Positions 9,901-16,353 of a stretch of 64,000 nt of DNA are shown here, in pieces. The notes under the pieces are model-generated. The model saw only the letters and a list, made by a program, of their open reading frames with translations. It did no database searches and was not told where the DNA came from. The number at the start of each line of letters is the position of its first letter. Position 1 is the stretch's first letter. The translations under genes and the position numbers were made by a program. Origin of the DNA: an uncultured Verrucomicrobiota bacterium. Its GTDB lineage: Bacteria; Verrucomicrobiota; Kiritimatiellia; CAIQIC01; Lenti-01. Where the stretch lies: assembly GCA_938003985.1 (NCBI GenBank), contig CALKWZ010000003.1, positions 1 through 64,000 on the forward strand, given 5' to 3'.

Positions 9901-10603
9901 GCTCAACAACCTCGCGCACGTGGTCATGGAACGCGACGGCGATCTGGCGGAGGCGCTGAAACTGATCGACGAAGCCTTGCTGCGGCAACCGGGCCAGGCG
10001 CAGATGCTCAGCACCCGCGGCGCGATTCTCGTGAAGCTGGAGCGCTACGAGGAGGCCCGCAAGGATTTGCAGGAATCGCTGCGCAAGCAGGGGCGGACCG
10101 CCAACCTGTTGCTGCTGCTGGCCCAGACCTACGAAGGCCTCGGCGACCGGACCCGCGCGCTGACCTTGGTCCGCGCGCTGGCGGCGCAGCCCGGACAGAT
10201 GGACGACAAGCAGAAAGAGCTCATGGAGACGCTGCTGGAACGGTTGTCGGCGGCCCCGGCCGCGCCGCCGTCGAAGCCGGCGGCCGAGCCGCGGTTGCGG
10301 GAAGCCTTGGCGCGGCTGGATGCGGCGCTGCTCAAGCGCCCGGGCGACGCGGAGTTGCTCGGATTGCGCGGCGAGGTCTTGGTGGAACTGGGCCGCACCG
10401 CCGAAGCCCGGACCGCGCTGGCGGAATCCCTGCGCGGGCAGGGCCGGAACGTCAAACGGCTGATTCTGCTGGCCGAAGCCAGCGAAAAGCTGGGCGACCG
10501 CGCGCGCGCCTTGGCGGTGGCCAAATCGCTGGCGGCGCAGCCCGCGCAATTGGACGACGCGCAGAAGAAACGGGTCAAGGAGCTCCTGCTCCGGCTGCGC
10601 TGA
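6998..10603 (+). CDS. DUF2723-like polytopic membrane protein with C-terminal TPR repeats (paralogue 2)
   Basis: A 1201-residue paralogue of the preceding gene. It has a longer soluble N-terminus (about 45 residues), the same polytopic domain (MSWQAFPGPPTLALL, WSGLFSALCGAWSAALLGRLMMR, STRSMADTFNLWLLLVFAW) and a TPR region from about residue 580 to the end. Near residue 1090 the TPR block is followed by an Ala/Pro linker (RLSAAPAAPPSKPAAEP) and then a further pair of TPRs repeating the phrasing LLGLRGEVLVELGRTAEA, so it carries more repeats than paralogue 1. The start at 6998 is supported by GGAGG six bases upstream. The 92-bp gap to the first copy has no obvious terminator, so the two are probably one transcript. 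Function unknown; likely envelope-associated. Confidence 0.7.
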   Translation: MNSAPFAVHPKKDAAGNFLFFRPDLKHSPGEGRDPRVQLDKDPLAQQFPTDRQTGWFLFLAAFLLYLATMSWQAFPGPPTLALLAVLDPLAEPTTREAAWGWLMKGLAAPAPERIAAWSGLFSALCGAWSAALLGRLMMRTGYLIRNEPGRESFLREAQARRISGIAAGAYLAFSLPVWVASTRSMADTFNLWLLLVFAWFVSQYRHRGRRRHLFLAGALFGAGAAEYPTFLIFFPLAAFILLREIFRWQSLRSWRTHAALLGGLALGLALYPLIAYVYFKQMVLAGSYVAPLEALRQTLAAQFQMVTQVRFATGFLVIVAVPVVPWLTLFPLSSRSPWFYEWGQISVRALFAVGMLAVSFDLPFSPWRLMGFGYLMVIPYAILATCMGYVAGEFWILGEPQVMLDTDVFKRTVRRASSLFAAALPVAILGLGLFHWRAVDGRHGRLANEAVAEVLGRLDGRNILFTTGLLDESLNLAVTLQNSPVRVVSAPRTGSGPYLQRLAKRFAGEPWQEPLRQGDFGKFLDHLLMSDDGPGLIGIIDMPDVFREFGYLLPDGFLYRMETDPARIDLPALIEAQRPFWAWLLQMAERPVPEKNLMRPYQERIRLMASKVANNLAVLQLERGDETGGLDTLRTARKIYPDNWSVRMNLLELGRAQACPELPEWEKEWTEREDEMGGDRWALAVRYGYVWHARAWVRRGHVWALSGVPAIDEAFRRKPAISDEEDAANDNRAQVLDQAYLIWGQPARDDTYYRSQLVKDSRDVEALMAMARLSLRRNDPEAAEAFIAEAVSMGMDEKRALFDRAMLAYVRGETEEALRRLADLSVQTPGDLRVWMALVLLADETDPLGKEALKRLRGYAGAPLGVRLALGHVLMVRQQWAAAQNELDLAVQQDPRNVQAWEMMVILAQTRGNKPLLEAGLRALIGRNADHFMQYQNAGVDAYRKGNLAEAETSFRQGLMRQRDATLLNNLAHVVMERDGDLAEALKLIDEALLRQPGQAQMLSTRGAILVKLERYEEARKDLQESLRKQGRTANLLLLLAQTYEGLGDRTRALTLVRALAAQPGQMDDKQKELMETLLERLSAAPAAPPSKPAAEPRLREALARLDAALLKRPGDAELLGLRGEVLVELGRTAEARTALAESLRGQGRNVKRLILLAEASEKLGDRARALAVAKSLAAQPAQLDDAQKKRVKELLLRLR

Positions 10604-10612
10604 TCCGGAAGC

Positions 10613-11290
10613 TCAGGCCGGACGCGGGGTCCACGCGGCCTGCACGGCCGCGGGCGACAGCGCCAGGAAATCGGAAACCACGACGTCCGCCGCGGCGAGT
10701 TCTTCGCGCGCGTGGCTGGTCAGCAGCCCCCAGGCGCGCATCCCGGCCGCGTGCGCGGCCGCGATGCCGGCCGGCGCGTCTTCGAACACCAGACAGCGGT
10801 CCGGCGGTACGCCGAGCGCCGCCGCCGCTTTCAGGAAAATATCCGGCGCCGGCTTGCCGCGTTGCACGTCGGCGCCCGACACCGTGGCCTGGAACGCGCG
10901 TTCGAGGTCCAGCGCTTTCAGGCACGCGTCCACGTTCTCCCGCGGCGCGGAGGAGCCCACGGCGCAGGGAATGCCCAGCCGGCCGGCTTCCGCCAGGAAC
11001 GCCTGCACGCCCGGAATGGGCCGGATGCCGTCGCGCCGGATCCACTCGCGGTAGACGTCTTCCTTTTCGAAGCCGATGCGCGCGGCGTCCTCCGCGGAGA
11101 CCGGCCAGCGCAGCAGGTCGCGGATGACCGCCGTCGTGCGCAGGCCGCATTTGCCGATGTGCTCCGGATCGCTGCAGGCGAACCCGTGCCGCCGCGCGAC
11201 TTCCTGCCAGGATGCCACGTGCAGCGCGTTGGAATCGACCACGACGCCGTCGAGGTCGAACAGGAAAGCGGGGTGGGCGGCCGCGGCCAC
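10613..11290 (-). CDS. HAD-family phosphatase (beta-phosphoglucomutase-like, subfamily IA)
   Basis: A 225-residue cytoplasmic HAD hydrolase. Motif I is FDLDGVVVDS at residues 11-20 (nucleophile and acid/base Asp); motif II lies in PCAVGSSAPREN; motif III is the Lys of GKPAPDIF; motif IV is VFEDAPAGIAAA. The alpha-helical cap between motif I and II matches the beta-phosphoglucomutase/phosphoglycolate phosphatase type. It starts with GTG only 3 bp after the cytidine deaminase stop, so it is the second gene of a minus-strand pair and may dephosphorylate a nucleotide- or sugar-phosphate. Exact substrate is not predictable. Confidence 0.82.
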   Translation of the reverse strand: MAAAAHPAFLFDLDGVVVDSNALHVASWQEVARRHGFACSDPEHIGKCGLRTTAVIRDLLRWPVSAEDAARIGFEKEDVYREWIRRDGIRPIPGVQAFLAEAGRLGIPCAVGSSAPRENVDACLKALDLERAFQATVSGADVQRGKPAPDIFLKAAAALGVPPDRCLVFEDAPAGIAAAHAAGMRAWGLLTSHAREELAAADVVVSDFLALSPAAVQAAWTPRPA

Positions 11291-11293
11291 GGC

Positions 11294-11740
11294 TCAGACG
11301 AGGCAATCGGGCGTGAACGACAGCGGATAGATGTCGCCGATGGTCGTCACGCTCACGTGGCGGATCTTGCCTTGCGGATTCAGGTTGATCGCGATGATCT
11401 TGGCGTCCGCGCCGACGGCGAATTCGCGGATCTTCTGGCGGCACAGGCCGCAGGGCAGGGCGAAGCCGTTGGCCGCCTGCAAGGCCACCGCCAAGGTCTT
11501 CAGCTTGAAGACGCCCGTCTTGATCATGTCGTTGATGGCGTCCATTTCCGCGTGCGTCGTCAGCGTGAAATCGATCGTCTCGATGTTGCAGCCCACGTGG
11601 ATCTTGTTTTTCGCGTCCAGCAGGGCGGCCCCGCACTTGTAACGGGAAAACGGCGCGTAGGCCTTTTGGCGCACGGCGATGGCTTTTTGGACCAGGCGGC
11701 GCTCGACGGCGGACAGTTCGGACAGTTTTACTTTTTTCAT
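11294..11740 (-). CDS. cdd: Cytidine deaminase
   Basis: Converts cytidine/deoxycytidine to uridine/deoxyuridine in pyrimidine salvage. At 148 residues it has the length of the short homotetrameric enzymes. The substrate-binding strand is SRYKCGAALLDAKN and the zinc site is HAEMDAI plus PCGLCRQKI. The first zinc ligand is His (HAE), as in E. coli-type long enzymes, whereas short enzymes usually have Cys (CAE) there; the catalytic Glu follows it. I chose the internal ATG at 11740 (MKKVKLSEL) over an in-frame codon 39 bp upstream because the upstream extension is not protein-like. It leads a two-gene unit with the HAD phosphatase. Confidence 0.88.
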   Translation of the reverse strand: MKKVKLSELSAVERRLVQKAIAVRQKAYAPFSRYKCGAALLDAKNKIHVGCNIETIDFTLTTHAEMDAINDMIKTGVFKLKTLAVALQAANGFALPCGLCRQKIREFAVGADAKIIAINLNPQGKIRHVSVTTIGDIYPLSFTPDCLV

Positions 11741-11795
11741 GGGACCGGCGAATGTACCGCAGCCCGGGACGGGTTGCAAGGCCCGCCGCGCCGGA

Positions 11796-12701
11796 TCAGC
11801 GGGCGAACTGCGCGAAGGCTTTTTCGGTCGCGGCGACGTCGGCCCAGCCGTAGGTTTCCAGCAGCGCCGGCAACGCCGGATCGCCGCCCAGCAGCCGGGC
11901 GAAGAACGCGTCCCAGCGGGCCCGCGGCTGCTTCAGCCGCAGATAGCCGACGAGATATTTGCTCGTGGCGTAGAAGCGGCTCACGTCCTGCGGATCGGCC
12001 GGATAGGCGGTGGCCGCCAGCAAGTCGGCGAACGGCGTCCACTGGCGCAGCGGCCGGAACGCGTTGCCTTTGCTCTGGCCCATGCCTTTCGCGGCGCGAT
12101 AGGCGAATTCGCCGTAGTATTCCGCCAGGCCTTCGTTGAGCCACAGGGGCAGCCGGACCGGCAGGAAACGATTGAAGACCAGATGCGTCATCTCGTGCGC
12201 CAGCGTCTCCATCTTGTCCGCCACGGCCGTGCCGGTCTCCTGCAGATACATGACCTGGCCCCGGACGAACGAAGCCGTCCAGGCCTCCATCCCCGGCGTG
12301 CCCGCCACGATCCGCTGCCAGTCGCGCGGATCGCGGAAAATGAACACGTGCGAGCGGGCGGGCGAAACGCGGTCGGTCAGATTCGGCAAGTCGGCGGAAA
12401 TGGCGGCGTAGAACTGTTCGCCCAGGCGCGCCACCTTGGCCGCGAACATCTTTTGGTCGTGGTGCAGGACGAAATGCTCGGTTTGCAGGTGCTGCCAGCG
12501 GTACCGGGGATCGTCGAGCAAGGCCAGATCCGCGGCCTGCAAGCCCGTGCGCTCGACGGCGCTGCCGGCGATTTCCTGCGGCGCGGGCGCCGGCGCCGTT
12601 CCCGGTCGCGTCCCGGTCGCCGGCAACGTCGGGGGGCGGGCGGGGGCGAGCGCGGCAACGGAAAGAACGAGGATCCCGACGGCGCTCAATCTGTTTTTCA
12701 T
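11796..12701 (-). CDS. Secreted gluzincin-type metalloprotease (peptidase MA-like)
   Basis: A 301-residue exported protein. Residues 1-20 form a signal peptide (MKNRLSAVGILVLSVAALA) followed by a Pro/Ala-rich linker. The catalytic zinc motif is HEMTHL (HExxH) near residue 170, with the downstream glutamate in WLNEGLAEYYGEF about 22 residues later, the arrangement of peptidase MA-like and other gluzincin families. TEHFVLHHD near residue 75 is also typical of these proteins. The start is placed at 12701 because it gives a clean signal peptide. The gene is divergent from the alpha/beta hydrolase with only 41 bp between start codons, so promoters must overlap. Confidence 0.75.
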   Translation of the reverse strand: MKNRLSAVGILVLSVAALAPARPPTLPATGTRPGTAPAPAPQEIAGSAVERTGLQAADLALLDDPRYRWQHLQTEHFVLHHDQKMFAAKVARLGEQFYAAISADLPNLTDRVSPARSHVFIFRDPRDWQRIVAGTPGMEAWTASFVRGQVMYLQETGTAVADKMETLAHEMTHLVFNRFLPVRLPLWLNEGLAEYYGEFAYRAAKGMGQSKGNAFRPLRQWTPFADLLAATAYPADPQDVSRFYATSKYLVGYLRLKQPRARWDAFFARLLGGDPALPALLETYGWADVAATEKAFAQFAR

Positions 12702-12742
12702 GGCTTTGACTCCGCGCCCATCGTATAAAAGACCGCAGCGCC
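12702..12742. promoter_or_regulatory. Divergent promoter region (shared TATAAAA/TTTTATA)
   Basis: The 41-bp gap separates the starts of the peptidase (minus) and alpha/beta hydrolase (plus). TATAAA at 12724-12729 sits 13 nt before the plus-strand ATG. Its complement gives TTTTATACG on the minus strand, 20 nt before the other ATG. A -10 element used in both directions is the simplest reading. Confidence 0.45.
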
Positions 12743-13612
12743 ATGCAAGCAAAACGACAAATCGATGCGGACTGGACCGTGACGGGCGAACTCGTGGCGT
12801 TCCCGGCGGCCGGCGGCCGCCAGCCGCGGATGCTCGATGGCTTCTACCGGCCCGCGCCGGCCACGCGCGCGCCGCTGGTGGCGTTCGTCCACGGCATGGG
12901 CAGCAATTTCTACCGCTCGGGCCTGAAAAAGGCCTTCCTGGAAACGGCGCCGGTCCGCGGCTGCGCGGTGCTGTCGTTCAACAACCGCGGCGCGGAGCGG
13001 GGCACCGAAGACGAAAAATTCAGCGCCTGCCTGGCCGATCTCGACGCGGCGGTCGCTTACGCCCGCCGCCGGGGCCACCGGAAAATCGTGTTCGTCGGCC
13101 ACAGCACCGGTTGCCAGAAAATCGCGTTCTGGCAGGCGCAGCGGCGGCATCCGGGCGTGGCGGGGCTCGTCCTGCTGGCGCCGGCGGACGACTATGCCGT
13201 CACGCGGAACGATTTCGGCGCGCGGTTCGAAATGAAAGTCGCCTGGGCGCGCCGGCAGGTGGCCCGGGGCCGGCCCGACGCGCCGGTGGCCGGACGCTAC
13301 GAGCGCTTCACGGCCGCGCGGTTCCTCAGCCTGGCCGATCCGCGGCGCGCCGAGGCGAACGTTTTTCGCTATGCCGGCCCATTGACCCACTTCCGGCGCG
13401 TGAAATGCCCCGTGCTGGCCGTTTTCGGCGATCAAGAGGAATTCGCGGCGATTCCGCCGGCGGACATGCTGGCCATCCTGCGGAAGAAAAGCGGTTCGCG
13501 CCGCTTCGACGACTGGCTGATTCCCGGCGCGGACCACGGGTTCCACGGCCTGGAAACCGAGCTGGCGGAGGCCGTGTGCCGCTGGGTGCGGGAGGTCGCG
13601 CCGTGCGGCTGA
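12743..13612 (+). CDS. Alpha/beta-hydrolase (DUF1749-like)
   Basis: A 289-residue cytoplasmic alpha/beta-hydrolase fold protein. The oxyanion region is VAFVHGMGSNFYRSG (about residues 49-63), the nucleophile elbow is VGHSTGCQ (Ser near residue 127), and the C-terminal histidine is in PGADHGFHGLE. An acidic residue in FGDQEEF probably completes the triad. The GHSTGCQ elbow and the early HGMGSN motif resemble DUF1749-type esterases. The following rsmD start overlaps its last codons by 10 bp. Substrate unknown; likely an esterase or acyl hydrolase. Confidence 0.78.
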   Translation: MQAKRQIDADWTVTGELVAFPAAGGRQPRMLDGFYRPAPATRAPLVAFVHGMGSNFYRSGLKKAFLETAPVRGCAVLSFNNRGAERGTEDEKFSACLADLDAAVAYARRRGHRKIVFVGHSTGCQKIAFWQAQRRHPGVAGLVLLAPADDYAVTRNDFGARFEMKVAWARRQVARGRPDAPVAGRYERFTAARFLSLADPRRAEANVFRYAGPLTHFRRVKCPVLAVFGDQEEFAAIPPADMLAILRKKSGSRRFDDWLIPGADHGFHGLETELAEAVCRWVREVAPCG

Positions 13613-14181
13613 CCGGCGGAGAACACAGCGGGCGGCTCCTGAAGGTCCCGGCGGACGGCACGCGTCCCACGCAGGACAAGGTGCGCGCCGCCATCTATTC
13701 CGCGCTGGCGGCGGCGGTGCCCGGCGCGCGCGTGCTGGATCTGTTCGCGGGGACGGGGGCCATGGGCCTGGAAGCCTGGAGCCGCGGCGCGGCCTGGGTC
13801 GATTGGGTCGAGAGCGGCAAGAACGCCCTGCGCGTCCTGCGCGGCAACGTGGCGGCGCTGGGCGTGCCGGCGGAGGCCGGCCGCGTGCTGGCGGCCGACG
13901 CGTTCCGGCTGCTGGCCGCGCCGTGCGCCGGGTTGCCCTTCGATCTCGCGCTGGCCGATCCGCCCTACGCCGAGGCACAGGAAAAAAACTGGCTGCCGCA
14001 ACTGGCCGCGGCGCTGGCGCGCAACGGGTGGGTGCGGCCCGGCGGCGTGTTCGTCTTCGAAACCGAAGGCAAGGCCCCGCCGCCGGCGCTGCCGGATTGG
14101 CGGCTGGCCCGCGACAAGTCCTACGGCTCCACCCGCGTGTGGATCTGGGTGCGCGCTTCCGGCGCCCCGATCGCCCCCTAA
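13603..14181 (+). CDS. rsmD: 16S rRNA (guanine(966)-N(2))-methyltransferase RsmD
   Basis: A 192-residue class I SAM-dependent methyltransferase that N2-methylates G966 of 16S rRNA during 30S assembly. Family hallmarks are all present: the opening RLTGGEHSGRLLKVP, the RPTQDKVRAAIYS helix, the SAM-binding loop LDLFAGTGAMGLEA, and the catalytic LADPPY (NPPY-type) motif. Length is normal for RsmD. The start is a GTG at 13603 that overlaps the preceding gene by 10 bp, with GGGAGG just upstream. Confidence 0.9.
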   Translation: MRLTGGEHSGRLLKVPADGTRPTQDKVRAAIYSALAAAVPGARVLDLFAGTGAMGLEAWSRGAAWVDWVESGKNALRVLRGNVAALGVPAEAGRVLAADAFRLLAAPCAGLPFDLALADPPYAEAQEKNWLPQLAAALARNGWVRPGGVFVFETEGKAPPPALPDWRLARDKSYGSTRVWIWVRASGAPIAP

Positions 14182-14186
14182 AAACG

Positions 14187-14222
14187 TTGTGCGGCCCGCG
14201 GCCGCTCCCCTATACTCGGGGC
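14187..14222 (+). promoter_or_regulatory. glgA promoter, leaderless-type (TTGTGC-18-TATACT)
   Basis: TTGTGC (14187-14192) and TATACT (14211-14216) are 18 bp apart, and the ATG follows the -10 box after only six bases. There is no ribosome-binding site in that space. Confidence 0.55.
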
Positions 14223-15719
14223 ATGGCAAAACCCGATCCAGCGTCCGCCGCCGGCCTGAACGTGCTCTTCGTGGCCTCGGAGTGCGCGCCGTACGCCAAG
14301 TGCGGCGGCCTGGGCGACGTGGTGGCCAGTTTGCCCAAAGCCCTGCGGCGCCTCGGCGCGGATGCGCGCATCGTGCTGCCGCTCTACGACTCCATTTCCC
14401 GCGAAAAATACGGCCTGGTCCCCGAACCGGCCTGCCGGGTCCCCTGCGGCGGCGGCGAAGTCAACGGCTGCGGCGTCTGGCGCGGCACGGCCGACGGCGA
14501 CGTGCCGGTCTGGTTCGTCGAGCACGACCGCTTCTTCGCGCGCAGCGGCATCTACGACGACCGCGGCGCGGAATTCCCCGACAACGCGTTCCGCTTCGGC
14601 CTGCTGTGCCTGGCCGCGGCGCAGATCTGCCGCGACCGCGACTGGCTGCCCGACGTCGTCCACGTGCACGACTGGCCCACCGCGGTCTTCCCGGCGCTGC
14701 TGGACGCCTGGCGCAAGGCCGGCACGCCCTTCGGCCGGGCCGCCGGCGTGCTCACCATCCACAACCAGAGCTACCAGGGCTACTACCATCCGTCGGCGCT
14801 GGGCTATCTGGGGCTGGGTCCCGAATACTTCACGCCCGACGGCCTCGAAGCCTGGGGCAAGATCAACCTCCTCAAGGGCGGAATCAATTTCGCGGACGCG
14901 ATCACGACGGTGTCGCCCACCTACGCCAAGGAAATCCTGGGCGAGCCCGGCGGCAACGGGCTCTCGGGCTATCTGCAGAAGCGCAGCGGGGATTTCGTCG
15001 GCATCCTCAACGGCGCGGACTACGACGTCTGGAATCCCGAAAACGACCGGAAGATTCCGGCGACGTTCCGCGCGGAATCGCAGATCGGCAAAGGGCTTTG
15101 CAAGCAGGAGCTCCAGGCCCAGCTCGGCCTGGCGCCGGATCCGGCGGCGCCCTTGTTCGGCATCGTCACGCGCCTGGCCTCGCAGAAGGGCACCGCCCTC
15201 ATGCGCGAGGCGCTGCCGCGCGCGCTGCGCGGCATGGCGCTCCAGCTCGCCGTGCTGGGCGCGGGCGACGGCGACGACGAGAACTTCTTCCGCTGGCTGG
15301 CGCGGGAATTCCCCGGCCGGGTCGCCGCGGAAATCGGCTACTCCGACGAACTGGCCCATCGCATCCAGGCCGGCGCGGATTTCTTCCTGATGCCGTCGCT
15401 GTTCGAGCCGTGCGGCCTGACGCAGCTGTATTCGCTGCGCTACGGCACGTTGCCGGTGGTGCACGCCACGGGCGGCCTCGAAGACACCGTCGAGCAATAC
15501 AACGAAGGCGAAGGCCGGGGCACCGGCTTCAAGTTCTACGCGCCCACGGCGCCGGCGTTCCACGACGCGATCGGCTGGGCGGTGGGCACCTGGTACGACC
15601 GCCCGAGCCACGTCACGGCGATGCGCGAACAGGCCATGCGGGTGCGCTTCGACTGGGAAACGTCCGCGCGGCGCTATCTCGACGTCTATCGCCGCGCGCG
15701 GGCGAAACGCGGAGCCTGA
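14223..15719 (+). CDS. glgA: Glycogen synthase (ADP-glucose:glycogen glucosyltransferase)
   Basis: Transfers glucose from ADP-glucose to the non-reducing end of growing glycogen. The 498-residue length is typical of bacterial GlgA (GT5). The N-terminal ADP-glucose-binding loop is SECAPYAKCGGLGDVVASLP (residues 20-39; K-x-GG-L with Cys at x). Other family landmarks are VHVHDWPTAVFPA, TIHNQSYQG, the donor-domain GIVTRLASQKG and the acidic/Gly motif FEPCGLTQLYSLRYGTLPVV near the C-terminus. The start is fixed by the promoter box just upstream. No other glg genes are adjacent. Confidence 0.95.
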   Translation: MAKPDPASAAGLNVLFVASECAPYAKCGGLGDVVASLPKALRRLGADARIVLPLYDSISREKYGLVPEPACRVPCGGGEVNGCGVWRGTADGDVPVWFVEHDRFFARSGIYDDRGAEFPDNAFRFGLLCLAAAQICRDRDWLPDVVHVHDWPTAVFPALLDAWRKAGTPFGRAAGVLTIHNQSYQGYYHPSALGYLGLGPEYFTPDGLEAWGKINLLKGGINFADAITTVSPTYAKEILGEPGGNGLSGYLQKRSGDFVGILNGADYDVWNPENDRKIPATFRAESQIGKGLCKQELQAQLGLAPDPAAPLFGIVTRLASQKGTALMREALPRALRGMALQLAVLGAGDGDDENFFRWLAREFPGRVAAEIGYSDELAHRIQAGADFFLMPSLFEPCGLTQLYSLRYGTLPVVHATGGLEDTVEQYNEGEGRGTGFKFYAPTAPAFHDAIGWAVGTWYDRPSHVTAMREQAMRVRFDWETSARRYLDVYRRARAKRGA

Positions 15720-15726
15720 GCCGCCG

Positions 15727-16302
15727 ATGAAAACGGTCGGCATCGTGCTGGCGGCGGGGGAGTCGCGCCGCATGGGAAGTCCCAAGGCCCTGCTGCGTTG
15801 CACGGACGGCGTGCCGCTGGCCGCGCGCCAGGCGGACATCCTGCGCGCGGGCGGCTGCGCTTCCGTGGCGGTGGTGCTGGGGTCGGAAATCGAACGCATC
15901 CGTCGCGAACTGCCGCCGGAGCTGGCCACGGCCGAAAACCCCCGCTGGGCGCAGGGCCGGGCCGGCTCGCTGCAGGCGGGCATCGCCGCGTTTCCCGAGG
16001 CGGACGGCTATCTGTTCCTGCCGGTCGATGCGGTCGGGGTGAAGACCGCGACCGTCCAGGCGACGCTGGCGGCGGCGGCCGGAGAGCCCGCCGCGATCTG
16101 GCGGCCGACGTACCGCGGCGATAAAGGCCATCTGCTGTGGGTGCCGCGGCCGGCCGCGGCGGAACTGTCGCGGTTGCCGGTGGACGCGCGCATCGACGAG
16201 TGGGTCCGGCCGCGGGCGCGGACCCTGGCCGTGGACGATCCCGCGATCCTGCGCAACGTCAATACGCCCGCGGAATGGGCCGCGCTCGCGCGCGGGCCGT
16301 AA
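15727..16302 (+). CDS. MobA/MocA-like nucleotidyltransferase
   Basis: A 191-residue NTP-transferase-fold protein. The nucleotide-binding start is LAAGESRRMGSPKALL, the metal-binding strand is YLFLPVDAVG, and the C-terminal motif is NVNTPAEW, all typical of MobA/MocA enzymes that attach CMP or GMP to molybdenum cofactor. The usual D-x-P in the middle strand reads LPVDA. A three-subunit molybdenum hydroxylase lies 1.3 kb downstream on the other strand, and such hydroxylases often need a dedicated cytidylyltransferase, so MocA-type function is a reasonable inference. It starts 7 bp after glgA and ends at a strong bidirectional terminator. Confidence 0.75.
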   Translation: MKTVGIVLAAGESRRMGSPKALLRCTDGVPLAARQADILRAGGCASVAVVLGSEIERIRRELPPELATAENPRWAQGRAGSLQAGIAAFPEADGYLFLPVDAVGVKTATVQATLAAAAGEPAAIWRPTYRGDKGHLLWVPRPAAAELSRLPVDARIDEWVRPRARTLAVDDPAILRNVNTPAEWAALARGP

Positions 16303-16309
16303 GGGCATG

Positions 16310-16340
16310 AAAAAAGCCGGCGGGAAACCCGCCGGCTTTT
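16310..16340. terminator. Bidirectional rho-independent terminator
   Basis: A perfect 9-bp stem GCCGGCGGG/CCCGCCGGC (16316-16324 and 16328-16336) with an AAA loop, preceded by six A and followed by four T. It lies between two convergent genes. It is best for the minus strand, where the hairpin is followed by six U. Confidence 0.85.
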
Positions 16341-16353
16341 CGCGCCGAGACGC

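Noticed and set aside
6698..10549. 1283-codon antisense open frame
   Set aside because: Shadow of the TPR/DUF2723-like gene with biased composition and no recognisable motifs.
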